A stretch of DNA of 64,000 nt, from NCBI GenBank assembly GCA_028641055.1, contig CM054058.1, positions 494,746,209 through 494,810,208 on the forward strand, written 5' to 3'. Positions within the stretch are counted from its first letter, which is position 1, and each line of letters starts with the position of its first letter. Position numbers and translations under genes: made by a program. This DNA is from Alopecurus myosuroides (taxonomy: Eukaryota > Streptophyta > Magnoliopsida > Poales > Poaceae). Positions 22,526 through 35,570 of this stretch are shown piece after piece. The notes beneath the pieces were generated by a model. That model was not told the DNA's origin and made no database searches. It saw only the letters and a program-made list of their open reading frames with translations.

Positions 22526-22849
22526 GGGTCTCTTTTTACGTTACGATACTACGAAGTTTTTCTTTTTATGCCAGATGGGTGCTTAAATCATCGTTCAAAT
22601 TGACCTTTCCATGTTCCATATGAAAAAAAAGCAAACCACATAGCAGACATCAAATACAGAAATTCAAGCACTACTGGTTTATTTACAGAAAAGCAAACCA
22701 ACATACATAAATTCAGTTTTCAGCAACACGACCATAGTTTAAATTACCACATATGCGCTGAACCTAACTGCTCAAGCAGGGCAACTCCTTCTTGTTGGCA
22801 TGTTTTTAGCTCTTCTTGTTCCTTCCGCATTTCTTCCATGTCAAATACA

Positions 22850-23835
22850 AACTAGAGCCTCATTCGCTCAGATTCTGCATTCGCCACCCTCAAATCACCA
22901 ATTGTGCTGCGCATATTGGCATGCCCCCCTCTCTCAACATCAGTTTGCACTTCAAGTTCAGACTTTGAAATACTTGTTTCCACACGAGATTTCTTCGACA
23001 AAGTATGCTTTCCACGATCCAGCATGACACCTAAAGTATCATCCTCACCATCTGAAGCTGATTTCGGCATCATCCTTTTCTTGCTTGCCTATCAAGTATG
23101 CAAAGAAAATAGATGTAAGTATGTACAGAAAACAAATGAAACTAGCAGGTGACCAGCAATGTACAGAATATAGATTGAACTAACAGATGGCCAGCAGTGT
23201 ACAGAAAATATTTGAAAAATAGCAGATGACAATCAAACAAGCGTGTCTGTAATGACCAATGACCTAGCAGATGTGAAGCACGTCAGCATCATAGATGGAA
23301 ACCATGTTAAAATGACAACCACAGCCTTAATTAGCTTGCCAAAACGTCTTATGGTATGGAATAGATGAAGTAGCACAAAATATATGACACAACCATAATC
23401 AAACTGTTCAACACAAGATAATTAAGCTGTGCCTTAGTTGTTGTTTTTTTTAACTAAAGGGAGTTTTTATTACTTAAAGAGTTTTAAGCATTACACCCTA
23501 GTTTTTGTGATATCATGGAAGAATGTTGAGCTGCCGAAATAGGAAATAACCTGCAACTCATTGTCCTCACTGAATAGTGACTGACATGACCAACTCCTTC
23601 AGTGGAATCTGATTCCTCTTCAACATCATCCTCAGGAATGTACTCAGATCCAGAGTCTTCCTTCTTGATATTTTTGGGTGTGAATACAGTAGGACATGAA
23701 AGAATACTTGCTAAAGACTTTACACCCAGTTGATGCATCTTTTCATTGTTTGCCTTGATAGTTCTAGCACGCTCTTCTTCCATGGGGTGTAGTGGTGATC
23801 CTAACATGAATAAATAACTCAAAGTAATCTCCAAA
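22850..23835 (-). pseudogene. Probable decayed CACTA accessory ORF (coiled-coil/acidic)
   Basis: Two minus-strand pieces look protein-like. At 23834-23484: EEERARTIKANNEKMHQLG followed by an acidic SGSEYIPEDDVEEESD stretch. At 23073-22852: SELEVQTDVERGGHANMRST and a helix-rich tail. The composition (a short NNxKMxxLG-type helix, then a nuclear, acidic linker) recalls the multi-exon accessory proteins of grass CACTA elements, but I cannot align it to a named domain. The reading is split and ends are unknown. The intervening 400 bp contain no frame and could be intron. Confidence 0.35.
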
Positions 23836-23975
23836 TATAAACACTTGGTAAGAACCTAATACATCATCAAAAATTAAGGTACTCATCCTGTAAGAACAGT
23901 CCAGTGTAAGTAATATAAATTTTGATCGTAACTAAGACTGATAGGATCATAAGCAAAGTGAGCTTAAACCTAATA

Positions 23976-23980
23976 GTATA
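23976..23980. repeat. Target-site duplication GTATA (left)
   Basis: GTATA is repeated exactly at 30384-30388 on the other side of the second gypsy element. Confidence 0.9.
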
Positions 23981-25401
23981 TGATGGTGCAAATCTTGCAC
24001 TCGTTGGGATACCCCAAGAGGAGGGTGTGATGACCACAACGGTAGGAAGTTTTCCCCTTAGTTAAGAACCAGGATTATCAATCCAGTACGAGAAAGAGAA
24101 TCTTCGGAAGGTTGATGCCATCGACGGTGGTGCTGGCGCTTCATCGGTGTCAGCAACAACGTGGAACCTGCACACAACTCAACCAAAATACTTTGCCCCA
24201 ACGGTACAGTGAGGTTGTCAATCTCACCGGTCTTGCTGAAAACAAAGATTAGACGTATAGTGTGGAAAAACAGTGTATGCTTGCAAAGAGTAAAGAGAGC
24301 AGTAAATTGTTGTGATTTGTTTAACAGTGTGGAAAAATGGACCAGGGTTCGTAGTTTCATTAGTAGTGTCTCTCCATAAAAGATAACATGTTGGGTGAAC
24401 AAATTACAGCTGGGAAATTAACAAATAGAGGTTGGACCGTGGTGCACAATATGACATGAAGATTACTATGCTATTTAGTGCGGGCATTACAACAAGATAC
24501 ATAGACCGACATCCATCTACATCTATGACTAATATTCCACCCTCAGGTTATCATCCGAACCCCCTCAGGTATTAAGTTGCAAGCAACCGATAATTGCATT
24601 AAACAAAGTGTGTAATGTAAGCAATGATTATGCACGCGGGCACTCTCACCGATGTTTTCTCCCTAATGGCAACAGCACATCCTCCCCCTTCACATTTCTG
24701 TCACTCGAGCAAGGCAACAAGGAGGCATGAACCCACTATCGAGCATAAATACTCCCTCTTGGAGTCACTAGCATTTACTTGGCCAGAATAACTACTAGCA
24801 ACGGAGAGCATGCAAGATCACAAATAACACATGCAAATAAAGACTATAATCAACTTGGCATAAGGTCACTATTCATCGGATCCCAGCAAACACAGCACAG
24901 AGAATTACATAAAATCAATCTCGATCATGATATGCAGCTCACGAGATCTAAACATGGAGCCATATGAGGAGAAGACAAACATCTAGCTACAGCTACGAAC
25001 CCGTAGTCCAAGGATGAACTACTCACGCATCACTCCGGAGGCAGGCATGGTGATGAAGAGGCCTCCGGTGATGATCTCCTCTCCGGCAAGGTGCCGGAAA
25101 CAACTGCAGAACCCCCTGATCTGGGGTTGAAGGTGACGGTGGCTGCGGAACTTTTTCGGGGATTTTGATCAGGTGTTTAGGGTTTTCCATCTAGGGGGCT
25201 TAAATAGGCGAAAGGGCGAAGGCGGTGGCGCTCCAGGGGGGCACATCTATAGAGAAAACAGGGAACTGGCTATGTGGCATCTTGTGAATAGGTTAGTCCG
25301 GAAACGTATAAAAATGCTATAAATGAGGGAGAAAACATGTAGCAATTGGCATAATATGATCACGGAGCATCAGAAATTAGGGATACGTTTATGAAGTATC
25401 A
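23981..25401 (-). repeat. 3' LTR of the second gypsy element
   Basis: Plus strand TGATGGTGCAAATC to ATGAAGTATCA. Near 25245 it passes from GGGGGGCACATCTATAG directly into AGAAAACAGGGAACTGGC. The partner LTR has about 180 extra bases at that place, so this copy has an internal deletion. Confidence 0.88.
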
Positions 25402-28140
25402 AGCATCCCCAAGCTTAGTTCCTACTCGTCCTCGAGTAGGTAAACGATAAAACAATAATTTCTGAGGTGACATGCTACTAACACAAACTTGATCAATCTA
25501 ATGTAAAAGCATATGCACGCTGAGATCATAAGACTTTAAACACAGGCATGATAAATAAAACTTTAATAATAAAGCATAGCAATTACTTTGCATCACGAAA
25601 AGTAACTCAAATAAAGGATCATGAATAATAATGCAAAGAAAGGTAAACGTTTGTTTCAGGTATAAAGAAAGCATGGCAAAGTGATATTTCGATAGTCCTC
25701 AAGAGTGGGCAAAACATAAATGCCAAAACACCTTCAAAGTTCAAGAGGAAGACTAGAACAAATAATTTAAGAACAAATAATATCACATCATGAAGTAATT
25801 ATTGATGCTTATGGGACAAATGCACATAGAACTCAGAATGGCAAAAATGCTCTCTCAACTGTGCATAAAGTTAGAAGATGGAGACTCAACATAAAAGTAA
25901 AAGAAAGACCCTTCGTAGAGGGAATCAGGGATCACTCATGTGCTAGAGCTTTTATTTTATTAAATAGAGGTATTAAAAGTTTGACACTCCTCCCATCCAT
26001 CTTTCACAAACCATGGCTAACCGAATCCTCGGGTGCCTGCCAACAATCACATAGCGTGGAGGAGTGTCTAGATTTTGGGAGATGTATGCTAATGTCAACG
26101 AATAGTAAACAAAAAATACAGTACGTCATAAGTCAACTGGATTCACAAGAGTGGCTCCCATGGTGAAGGACGCAACTGGTATAGAAGGTCATCCCTCTTT
26201 CTCTTTTGTTTACACAATTATGCTTTGACTGATAAATCGGGGGCAAAAATAGTGAAGAGAATTTGTATGAATTAATTTGGAGCTGGGCACCCCGCTGCCA
26301 GCTCTTCTATCATTTGGATAATCGTATTAAGCCACTAGTCCAGGGTGTGAAATACACTCAACAAGTGAGATAAAGATTCTCTATTTATGTCCTCATGAGC
26401 AAAAACAGGAACATAAAGCAGGAGTAATTTTGGAGGTTTTAAAGGTAACACATGAGAAATTTACTTTGGAATGGCAGTTAAATACCACATGTAGGTAGGT
26501 ATGGTGGACACAATGGAAAAAACTTTGGTTTAAGGGAGTTTGGATGCATTAGTAGAGCTCATACTCAGTATAGGTGGAGGCTAGCAAAAGACTGGGAGCG
26601 ACAAATCAAGAGAGCATAAGAGCCATAATCATGCATAGCGACATAAGCATCATTAATTAAAACATAAGCAGTATCACAGGTTCAAAAACTAAGTCGTCAT
26701 GGATGCTATTCGTGACTGGTTTGTAGTCATAAACATGGTGTGAGCATGCGCCAAGTCAACCAAATAAAACATTCGAAAGAGAATACCATATATTGATGCT
26801 TTACTATGACAAGAACAATTGGTGAATCTTTCAAGGCATATTAAACACTCTGAGCTATTTGAGGCTAATCATGCTACTCAATAACCACAAGGCTTTAAAA
26901 CTAAAATAACATTTAGTATGGCATGAAAAAGTCCTATCCACAGTCTATACAAGCTTCTACTAGTACTGTCATAGATTCTACTTCAAGCAATAATTTTCTT
27001 TTGTTTCTCCCAACAAGCACCATACAAAACATGCTTTAACAAAATTACTCTTTATGATACAGAAATCAAACATGAGAGTACTAAAATAATACTACTAGAA
27101 CTAACAGCTCTAACAAGAGATGCATGCAAAACAGGAGCTGAATAAATGCAGCAGTCAAACAGAGACTAAGAATACAATGTATTCTCAAGAAAAAGCGGAG
27201 CGTGTCACTCTCCAATAAAAGAATGCTCGGGTCCAACCAAGCTTACTGAAAAAGTAAAAACAAACTGAAATAAAAAGCAAAATAAAACTGAAAACAAAAA
27301 TAAAGGTGCTCCAAGTAAAGCACATAAGATGCGACCGAATAAATATATAGTTTCACTAGAAGTGACCTGATAATTTGTTGATGAAGAAGGGGATGCATTG
27401 GGTATTCCCAAGCTTAGACGCTTGAGTCTTCTTGGAATTTTCTTGGATGTACCACCGGGCCATACCCAAGCTTAGGATTTTCACTCTTCTTGATCACATC
27501 ATATCATCTTCTTCTCTTGACCCTTGAAAACTTCCTTCGCGTCAAAATTCTCACAATCTTCATTAGCAACGTTAGTGCAATTGAAATAATAAATCCACAT
27601 GGTTCAATTCAACACAAGTCTAAGACTCAAAAACACATTATCTACTGTCACAACTTCTTTAAAAACTCTTTTTCTCAAAAGAACACCAAAAGAAAGAGAT
27701 TAAGATGCAAATGCGATAAATGGCAGAAATCTGTCAAAAACAGAACAACAGGTAAAGATCGATTTTTTCAAAATATTCTGTTGCTCAAATCAAAAAGTGG
27801 TATTCTAAGAAACGTTGCATATATATCTCAGAATTAAGCACAAAAAAGCTAAGGTCATTTTGAATTTTCTGTGATTTTTAACGGAATTTACTGTGGACAG
27901 CAGAAATCTGTTTCCTGCGCAGAAATCCGAAATATAGGCTCAACTTTCCACTAGTGGATTTACTTGGATCAACAAAAACTCAAAAGAAAATATACAGCAG
28001 GGTTGCTAAGGAAATAGACAACACCCAGGTGCAAGCACACCAAAGAAAACAAAGGAAAATTGAAAGAAATCAGAGAAATAAAACGGGTTGTCTCCCGGTA
28101 GCACTTTTCTTTAACGCCTTTCAGCTAGGCATAGAAAAAT
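25402..28140 (-). other. Non-coding interior of the second gypsy element
   Basis: Begins with the G-rich polypurine motif (GCTTGGGGATGCT on the minus strand). It runs parallel to 12961-16060 of the first element but lacks the hAT-like insertion. No supported coding frame. Confidence 0.7.
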
Positions 28141-28144
28141 CAAC

Positions 28145-28865
28145 TCAAGTGTTTTCAAGTAAAGAAACATCATCTATACCTTCCTCTAAACCATTATTTG
28201 CAGAAATAGGCACTTTAGATGTTTTTGAATATTCAACATGAAGGCCATTCTTAGTCTCATTAATTGTTTTAGCAATTTTCAGCACATATTGAGATTTGGG
28301 TTTAACCATCTTAGGAGCATACATAAATCTTTGCTCCTTTCCCACAAAGGCTTTCTCTTTTTTGGATTTAAGAGATGAAAAGGTTGAACTTAAAGCTCCC
28401 ATGGCATCCTCTAGTTTACCAATCCTAACATTTTTATTATCATGAGTGTTGCTAGCTTCTAGAGCAGTGATTCTTTTATCAATAGTAACTAGTAATTCAT
28501 TAACTTTGCTAGCATAATCAAGGACGACTCATAAGTTTATTTCCAACGAGTTTAGTTTATCAATAACATCCTCCAAAGTGATCTCAGTTTTAAAAGTTGC
28601 AATGGGAGGTGCTCCTACTAAACTTTCAATCAAATTGCAGGCTTCCAAAGCAGGAGTTCCTAGAAAATTTCCACTCGTAAGAGTATCTAACACATGCCTA
28701 TACCAGCTAGAAATACCAACACAAAAATTTCTCACGAGTATCAAGGTAGAATATTTTTTTTGTGCACCTCTTATGAGCATTATTTATTCTATACCAAGCA
28801 TCTTTTAAACTTTCTCCCCCTTGTTGCCTAAAAGAACGAACCTCTACTTCAGGAATACTCATTTT
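28145..28865 (-). pseudogene. gag remnant of the second gypsy element
   Basis: Frames at 28780-28529 (SGNFLGTPALEACNLIESLVG, then an acidic EITLEDVIDKLNSLE tail) and 28402-28145 (Lys-rich, MVKPKSQYVLKI) sit where gag lies in related elements, just inside the primer-binding site. The PALEACNLIESLVG stretch looks like part of a non-autonomous Triticeae Gag from memory. No complete frame and no catalytic region exist. Confidence 0.45.
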
Positions 28866-29061
28866 AGCAGAATAAAAGCAAGCAAATAAATAACAACTAT
28901 AAAGTAAACTATTTTTTTTGTGTTTTCAATATAGATAAATAAACTAATTTTTGTGTGTTTTTGATATAGAGAAATAAAAACAAGACAAAATTAAAAACAA
29001 GACAATAAACAAAATAAAGAGATTGAGAGTGAGAGACTCCCCTTGCCAGAAGACTTCCTTC

Positions 29062-29079
29062 TCCCCGGCAACGGCGCCA
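29062..29079 (-). other. Primer-binding site, tRNA-Asp type
   Basis: Minus strand TGGCGCCGTTGCCGGGGAG, the same priming site as in the first element, about 11 bp inside the LTR at 29091. Confidence 0.85.
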
Positions 29080-29090
29080 CCAAAAGTTCT

Positions 29091-30383
29091 TGATGGTGCA
29101 GATCTTGCACTCGTTGGGATACCCCAAGAGGAGGGTGTGATGAGCACAGCGGTAGGAAGTTTTCCCCTTAGTTAAGAACCAGGGTTATCAATCCAGTAAG
29201 AGAAAGAAAATCTTCGGAAGGTTGATGCCACTGACGGTGGTTCCGGCGCTTCACCGGTGTCAGCAAGAACGTGGAACCTGCACACAACTCAACCAAAATA
29301 CTTTGCCCCAACGGTACAGTGAGGTTGTCAATCTCACCGGTCTTGCTAAAAACAAAGATTAGACGTATAGTGTGGAAAAACAGTGTATGCTTGCAGAAAG
29401 TAAAGAGAGCATGAAATTGTTGTGGTTTGTTTAACAGTGTGGAAAAATGGACTGGGGTTCGCAGTTTCAATAGTGGTGTCTCTCCATAAAAGATAGCATG
29501 CTGGGTGAACAAATTACAGCTGGGCAATTGACAAATAGAGGTTGCACCGTAGTGCACAATATGATATGAAGATTACTATGCTATTTTGTGCGGGCATTAC
29601 AAAAAGATACATAGACCGACAACCATCTGCATCTATGACTAATATTCCACCCTCAGGTTATCATCCGACCCCCCTCAGGTATTAAGTTGCAAGCAATGGA
29701 TAATTGCATTAAACAAAGTGTGTAATGTAAGCAATGATTATGCACGCGGGCACTCTCACTGCTGTTTTCTCCCTAATGGTAACAACACATCCTCCCCCTT
29801 CACGTTTCTGTCACTCGAGCAAGACAACAAGGAGGCATGAACCCACTATCGAGCATAAATACTCCCTCTTGGAGCCCTACGGTGATGATCTCCTCTCCGG
29901 CAGGGTGCCGAAAACAGCTTCAGAACCCCCTGATCTAGGGTTGACGGTGACGGCGGTTGTGGAACTTTTTCGGGGATTTTGATCAGGTGTTTAGGGTTTT
30001 CCATCCGGGGGTTTAAATAGGCGAAAGGGCGAAGGCGGTGGCGCTCCAGGGGCCCACACCTACAGCTGGCGCCGCCAAGGGGCCGCGCCACCCTGGGGTG
30101 TGGCCCCCTGCTGCCCCTCTCCGGCTCCTCTTCGGTCTTCTCGATGCTTTCGGGGAAAATTGGACTTTCGGGCATCGAAATTTCCAATTCCGAGAATATT
30201 CGCAGAACAACTTTTCCGAAACTAAAAAACTACAGAAAACAAGGAACTGGCTCTATGGCGTCTTGTTAATAGATTAGTCCGAAAAAAGTATAAAAATGGT
30301 ATAAATAAGGGAGAAAACATGTAGCAATTGGCATAATATGATCATGGAGCATTAGAAATCAGGGATACGTTTATGACGTATCA
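29091..30383 (-). repeat. 5' LTR of the second gypsy element
   Basis: Plus strand TGATGGTGCAGATC to ATGACGTATCA. At about 29880 it jumps from CCCTCTTGGAGCC to CTACGGTGATGATCTCC, missing about 310 bp present at 24770-25080 in the partner. It keeps the region deleted in the partner. Confidence 0.88.
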
Positions 30384-31216
30384 GTATACATGCTAGAACA
30401 AAGCAAACTTTTACCGTAGGAAAACAAAGCTGGATACTTCTATTTTTATTTTTATGCAAGATTAGCAAGAAGGTCCCCCTTCCGATTTCCATTAAAAGAA
30501 ACCATGCAGTCTTTTCTATTACGAAAGAAAATAATTAAAAAAAGGAGCATCAAGAGGGCAAAACACCCATTTCCGCTATAGATTTGTCAAAATTAACACA
30601 TGGACAAGCCTCTGTTTACCACTATACAAAGTTATAAATGCAAAGCCAAGAACAAAGACGGATATAAGGAACCATCAATCATACAACTAAACACAGAAAC
30701 CGTTTAGAGAGATTTAGTACATGAAACATTAGCAGGATAATTAAGAAGCATCGATCAAACAATTTAGAGAGATTAATTGCATTGAACATAAGAAGGATCA
30801 AGTATACAATTAAAAAGACAACTAATTCAGAAAGATTAATTGCATCGAACATATGAAGAACCATCAATCTTACTGCGTCTCTCGCCTTCAACCTTTACCC
30901 GTCTCGGCGTGGTTGCAGACATTGACGATGAAATTGCGGCGAGGTTGGAGACGAGGTGGTAGATCTGGACGTACGGCGAGGTTAATGGCGAGGTGGCACA
31001 CCAGCGAGCACACGAAGGCGAGGTTGGTGACGATGTGGCAGACCGGTGAGCACGATGGCGAGGTGGCACACCAGCGTGCACACGACGACGAGGTTGGTGA
31101 CGATGTGGCAGACCGGTGAGGACGACGGCGAGGTGGTGGTCCTGGACGGTTACCTGGGCAGGCTGGGGGATCTCTACGGCGACGTGGGAGATCTGGCAAG
31201 CGAGCTATACGGCGAT
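30384..31216. other. Host sequence between nested elements, with a GC-rich 70-bp repeat
   Basis: Sequence resumes after the GTATA duplication and may be more of CACTA-A. At 30380-30890 it is A-rich. From about 30890 it is GC-rich. GGCGAGGTGGCACACCAGCG recurs at 30987 and 31057, and its first part again at 31127, a 70-bp period that is not a multiple of three. Open frames on both strands reflect this repeat, and I do not support a gene. Confidence 0.5.
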
Positions 31217-32840
31217 TCAAGGGAATATGCCCGAGAGGCAATAATAAAGTGGTTATTATCTTATTCCTTGTTTATGATAAATGTTTATTTCTCATGCTAG
31301 AATTGTATTAACCGGAAATATTGATACATGTGTGTTTAATAAAAAAACAATGGTTCCTAGTAAAACCTCTCTTTTAAATAGCTCATTGATTAATAGATGA
31401 TCAAGGTTTCCTGATCATGAACATTGGATGTTGTTAATAACGAGGTCATGTCATTAGAAGAATGATGTGATGAACACATACCCAATATCAAGATAACAAT
31501 ATGATCAAGTCATTTAGTTTATATTGTTATATCTTGCGTACAAAGTAACTTATTCCTTAGACCATGAGACCATGTCAACCACTGATACCGAAAGGTGCTT
31601 TGATGTCATCAAATGTCACACCGTAACAGGGTGACTATAAAGGTGCCGTTAGGTATTCGGAAAGTATTAGTTGAGGCTCATGGATCAAGAGTGGGATTTG
31701 TCCATCCAAAATGACGGAGAGATATACTCTGGGACCTCTCGGTGATATCACATCGACACCGCTTGCAAGCACGTGATATGATCACAAGGATGTCAAATCA
31801 CGGAAACGAGAAAAGAGTACTTGTCGGTAACGAGATCAAAACAAGGTATGGGTGATACCGATGATCGGATATCGGACAAGTAAAATATCGTGAGACAAAG
31901 GGAATAGTCACGAGGTTGATGGTTCTCACGATCACGAGAGTCATCGTTGAATACATAGGAGTCATCACGGATCTCCAAATCCCGCTGTTGATGATTGATC
32001 GGAGAGGAGTCTCGGTCATTTCTATGTTTTTCGCGAACCGTAGGGTGACGCACTTAAGGTTCGATGACGCATTTGAGAGGATACGGAATATCGGAGAAAA
32101 GTTTGGACAACACCGAAATTGTTTCAGGGAATATTGAAATAGTCATCGGAATTGTTTCGGGGAATATTGAAATAGTTCAAAGTGGTATATGTTAATGTTT
32201 GATTTACAAATAGTTCAAGGGGGTAAGTGTTAATGTTTGTTAATAGGATTAACAAATATTAAAATAAAGAATTTTTTTTATTTATTTATTAAAGAAAACC
32301 CTTGGAATTTTGGGTGGGAATTGATGAGAGAATCAGTGGGTTGAGTGGAGACTCCACCCACATGATGAGGGGAGAGGTGGAGGCACCAAAATTTCGTGGC
32401 TGCCTCCCCTCCTATAAATAGAGGGCATGCGATCCCTCTCCCTCACACATTTGGTGTCATCTCCATCTCCATCCTCCCGCTGATCCACCTCATGTTCATG
32501 CGCTTGGCGAAGACCTGAACGAAGTTTTCTCCATCACACCACGCCGTCGTGCTGCTGGTTTCCGAGGGATACTATACTTCCGCTTCCCCGCTGGATCGAG
32601 GGAAAAAGGTCTTCATCAACCGTACGTGTGACCGATCACGGAGGCACCGCCAGATTGCGGTGCACATCTTCTCGCTATCGGGATCAGAGATTTGATCTCG
32701 TAACGTTTTTTGTCTTCGAGGGTATGTGTTCTACTTAACCCTCTCTTTGCCCATTGCACTTCGTCTCCTAGATTAGATCTTGGCCTTTCGGGTGTCTCTC
32801 GCGTAGGAAATTTTTTATTTTCTATGCAACGACCCCTTCA
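31217..32840 (+). repeat. 5' LTR of the decayed copia element
   Basis: From TCAAGGGAATATGCCC to AACGACCCCTTCA. A TATA-like CTATAAATAGAGGGC lies at about 32411. The partner at 47720-49373 is longer by about 30 bp, including GTGTGAGTACGACTACGCC at about 49197-49215. Confidence 0.88.
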
Positions 32841-32841
32841 G

Positions 32842-32854
32842 TTGTATCAGAGCC
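32842..32854 (+). other. Primer-binding site of the copia element
   Basis: TTGTATCAGAGCC, one base from the usual TGGTATCAGAGC complement of initiator tRNA-Met, directly after the LTR. Confidence 0.8.
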
Positions 32855-35234
32855 GAATCTATACGTAGATGTTTTGTACGGGTAGAACACATAGGTGTAT
32901 GTGGGCGTTGATGATCATGTTATTACCTCCTTGATTATTTTATGATCTTAGTGACATAGTGGGATGAAGCGGCCCGAACTAACCTTACATGTCCACGTAC
33001 ATGAGACTTGTTCCACTACTGACATGCAACTTGTATTGAATAAGTGGCTTGCGGGTGTCTGTTTGTCCTACTATAGTTAAGATCTAATCTACGAAGGGTT
33101 GTTAAAAATGTGTTTATCAATGTTGTGGTTGATGTTCATAGGTATGAACGGTTCTATCCTCGAAACCCTAAGCCACGTAAAATATGCTAAAAATATATTA
33201 GAAGCGTCTAACTAGTTTTTGCTGGGCATGTGATGTGATATGGTCAATGTTACAAATTTGATTATAAGATGATCTATTTTGTAAATTATTGATATACCGG
33301 AAGGTATCCATATGGTTGTCTTATTATTGATGGACAATCAAGATTGGGGTGCCATGGTACTTGGTACCACGCCGGTGGAATGATGGAGATCATACCATGA
33401 TGCACATGATGAGATCAAGTGCAAGAAGGACCATATCATATCACATTATCCTTACATGTGATGTCTGTGATGTTAATCCTTTTTATGCATCTTGTTTTGC
33501 TTAGATAGCATCGGTAGCATTATAAGATGATCCCTATCACTTAATATCAAGATAATAATGTGTTCTTCCTTAAGTATGCACCGTTAAGAAAGTTCGTTGT
33601 TTCGAGACACCACGTGATGATCGGGTGTGACAGACTCAACATTCGCATACAACGGGTGTTTTCAAGCCTAGAATGTACACACATGGCCTTGAAACACACG
33701 CAATACTACGTTTCTACTTGACGAGCCTAGCATGTAGAACACGTAACCGAAAGGTAAAGCATGAGTAATATGGACGATATGATGAACATGTCGATGTTCG
33801 CCTTTGAAGCTACATCATCTCACGTGATGATCGGTTTTGGTGTAGTGAATTTGGTTCATGTAATCACTAAAGATGACTAAGAGGGATGTTGTTTTTGAGT
33901 GGGAGTTCATGGCATAATTTTGAATTAACTTGAACTTATTTATCATGAACAACCAATCAACGTGAATTTGCATAAATTGTAGTATTCATTGTCATCCACA
34001 TAACTATCTTACACTTAGATTGTTAATTGAGAAATAACTGTTATGATCTGGTAAAAATCATTTAAGATTGGTACCGTATTAGTGAAATTTAAAATTGAGT
34101 CCTATTGTAGATTTTTGGTATTTCCTACCTAGATCCATATGGTTAATGATTGATTGATCTAAAGAGCAACCAATTCCTACTTAGAATCCAGAGTCATGGT
34201 TGCTTCCATATTACTTTATCTTCAAAAGAATGTTTTGTTGATCAAGGTGATTTTGGAATTGAAAAGAGTTGTTTTCAGAAACAATCAAGTGAAAGATACA
34301 ATGATATCTAGAAACTTATTTGTAGCAACATGACTGAGTATAATTTAGCGTGACAATGTATGCTTGTATTATTTGAATATATGCAATGATTGAAGACGCT
34401 AGGCGTTTGAATATTCCAAGAAGTTGGGCGCTAAAAATTATCCTCTAAATTCCTTCCTTCGAGCTATAGTAGCTTAATCATAATTTTTTTATGATGGGAT
34501 GGATTAAAAGTATAGATAAACTCGTTTACCTTACTTGGAGATTGCTAAGAGTGGAATCTAGAAGAATACTATTAATATGGTGATATTAGTAGAACAATCA
34601 AACTCAAAGTATGACTCAATGGGTGATAGTATATGACTAACACGCCAAAGAAAATGAGCTAGTACGACTAGCATTGTTTGATGTTCAATGATTCTTCTAT
34701 AAAGGAAAGGGAATATTGAAAATAGAATTACAAAAAGTTATATGACAGAAAAAGAAGATAACTGGAAAAGTCCAGCTCAGGAGTATATGCTTGATATACA
34801 AGTTATAGATGTATTACTAGTTAACAAAGTATTTTTGGGTATTTTGATACCACATTGGTTGGTATGAGTTGTCATACAAAGCAACGCAATGCAAGAAATA
34901 CAAGGGCCTAAAAGGAACTAGTAATAGATGTGGAATCGATTATGACAAGAACATAAATAAAGTGTTATTGTGTTCATTGTCGTATTGAACCAAACATTCA
35001 AGATTTATTTTAAGAACTTAATAAGTTGTTATTTTGTTCTAGTATTTTGTGAGAACAAATGAGATTGCTCAAACTATGACCATATTCCATAATTGATGGA
35101 TATGTCAATATAAATCATGTTGGTAGAGTAAACATCTATAAAACTAAATGTTTCACTTAAATTGTGACACCACCATTTTAGTTCATATAGGAAAGGGAAA
35201 CATGAAGGAACTCCATATTGATGGACTTCCGGAG
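32855..35234 (+). other. Decayed leader and gag region of the copia element
   Basis: About 2.4 kb with stops in all frames. By position it should hold the leader, gag and protease of the copia, but I cannot align a domain here. Confidence 0.5.
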
Positions 35235-35542
35235 TCATTTTTTTTTTGAATAAATTGACGCTTGTGAGACCTCTTCCAAAAGATGACTAAAATTTCGTTC
35301 ATAGGACAAAGTAGAATGGACGACTAATTTAGTGGATATTATACATATTGATGTATATAGTCCATTATGAATAGTCATGTATGGTGGATTAATTTTTCCT
35401 TGATAAAATTATGTCGATGATTTGAGTACATATGTGAGTATATCTATTTAAAGAGAACGAAGTTTGACTTTTGAATTGGTTCAAATAGTTGTTAATATGA
35501 AGTAAAAATCAATGTAACAAGATAATGAAGTATTTATGATTG
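35235..35542 (+). pseudogene. Copia integrase remnant, part 1
   Basis: Broken frames keep LVDIIHIDVYSPL (compare the D-x-x-H-x-D-x-x-GP motif at the first catalytic Asp of copia integrases) and a VDDLSTY stretch, separated by stops. The reading is cut at 35542 by CACTA-B and resumes at 45489. Confidence 0.6.
35540..35542. repeat. Target-site duplication TTG (left) of CACTA-B
   Basis: TTG here and at 45489-45491 flank the CACTA termini; 3 bp is the CACTA rule. Confidence 0.85.
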
Positions 35543-35570
35543 CACTACAAGAAATATGTTGATACATGAC
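35543..35570 (+). repeat. Left terminal inverted repeat of CACTA-B
   Basis: 28 bp starting CACTACAAGAAATATG, perfectly complementary to 45461-45488. Confidence 0.93.

Larger units (their letters stand above)
20802..23980. mobile_element. CACTA transposon A, left end and flanking interior
   Basis: CACTACAAGAAATATGTC at 20802 is the standard terminal sequence of plant CACTA (En/Spm) elements, and the preceding bases are TTG. A short way inside are repeated GGTCGC/GGTCATG-type motifs, CACGTGTCAAT-like blocks, a tRNA-like module and a segment related to the 673-bp repeats of CACTA-B. A matching right end (TTTCTTGTAGTG) was not found except that of CACTA-B at 45488, so the right boundary is unknown. 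The element continues at least to the gypsy insertion at 23981 and perhaps to 31216 and beyond 49374. Confidence 0.72.
23981..30383 (-). mobile_element. Second non-autonomous gypsy element, Sabrina/WHAM-like (6.4 kb)
   Basis: LTRs of 1,421 bp (23981-25401) and 1,293 bp (29091-30383) with TGATGG...TATCA ends, a tRNA-Asp primer-binding site at 29062-29079 and a GTATA duplication. Minus-strand orientation. The interior is only 3.7 kb and carries scraps of gag without protease, reverse transcriptase or integrase. It aligns in many blocks with the element at 11401 but its LTR differs in many positions, so it is a sister family or an old relative. Each LTR has lost a different piece (see findings). 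Confidence 0.88.

Noticed and set aside
30836..31300. Overlapping Arg/Pro-rich frames on both strands
   Set aside because: They arise from a 70-bp GC-rich repeat whose period is not a multiple of three; no family match.
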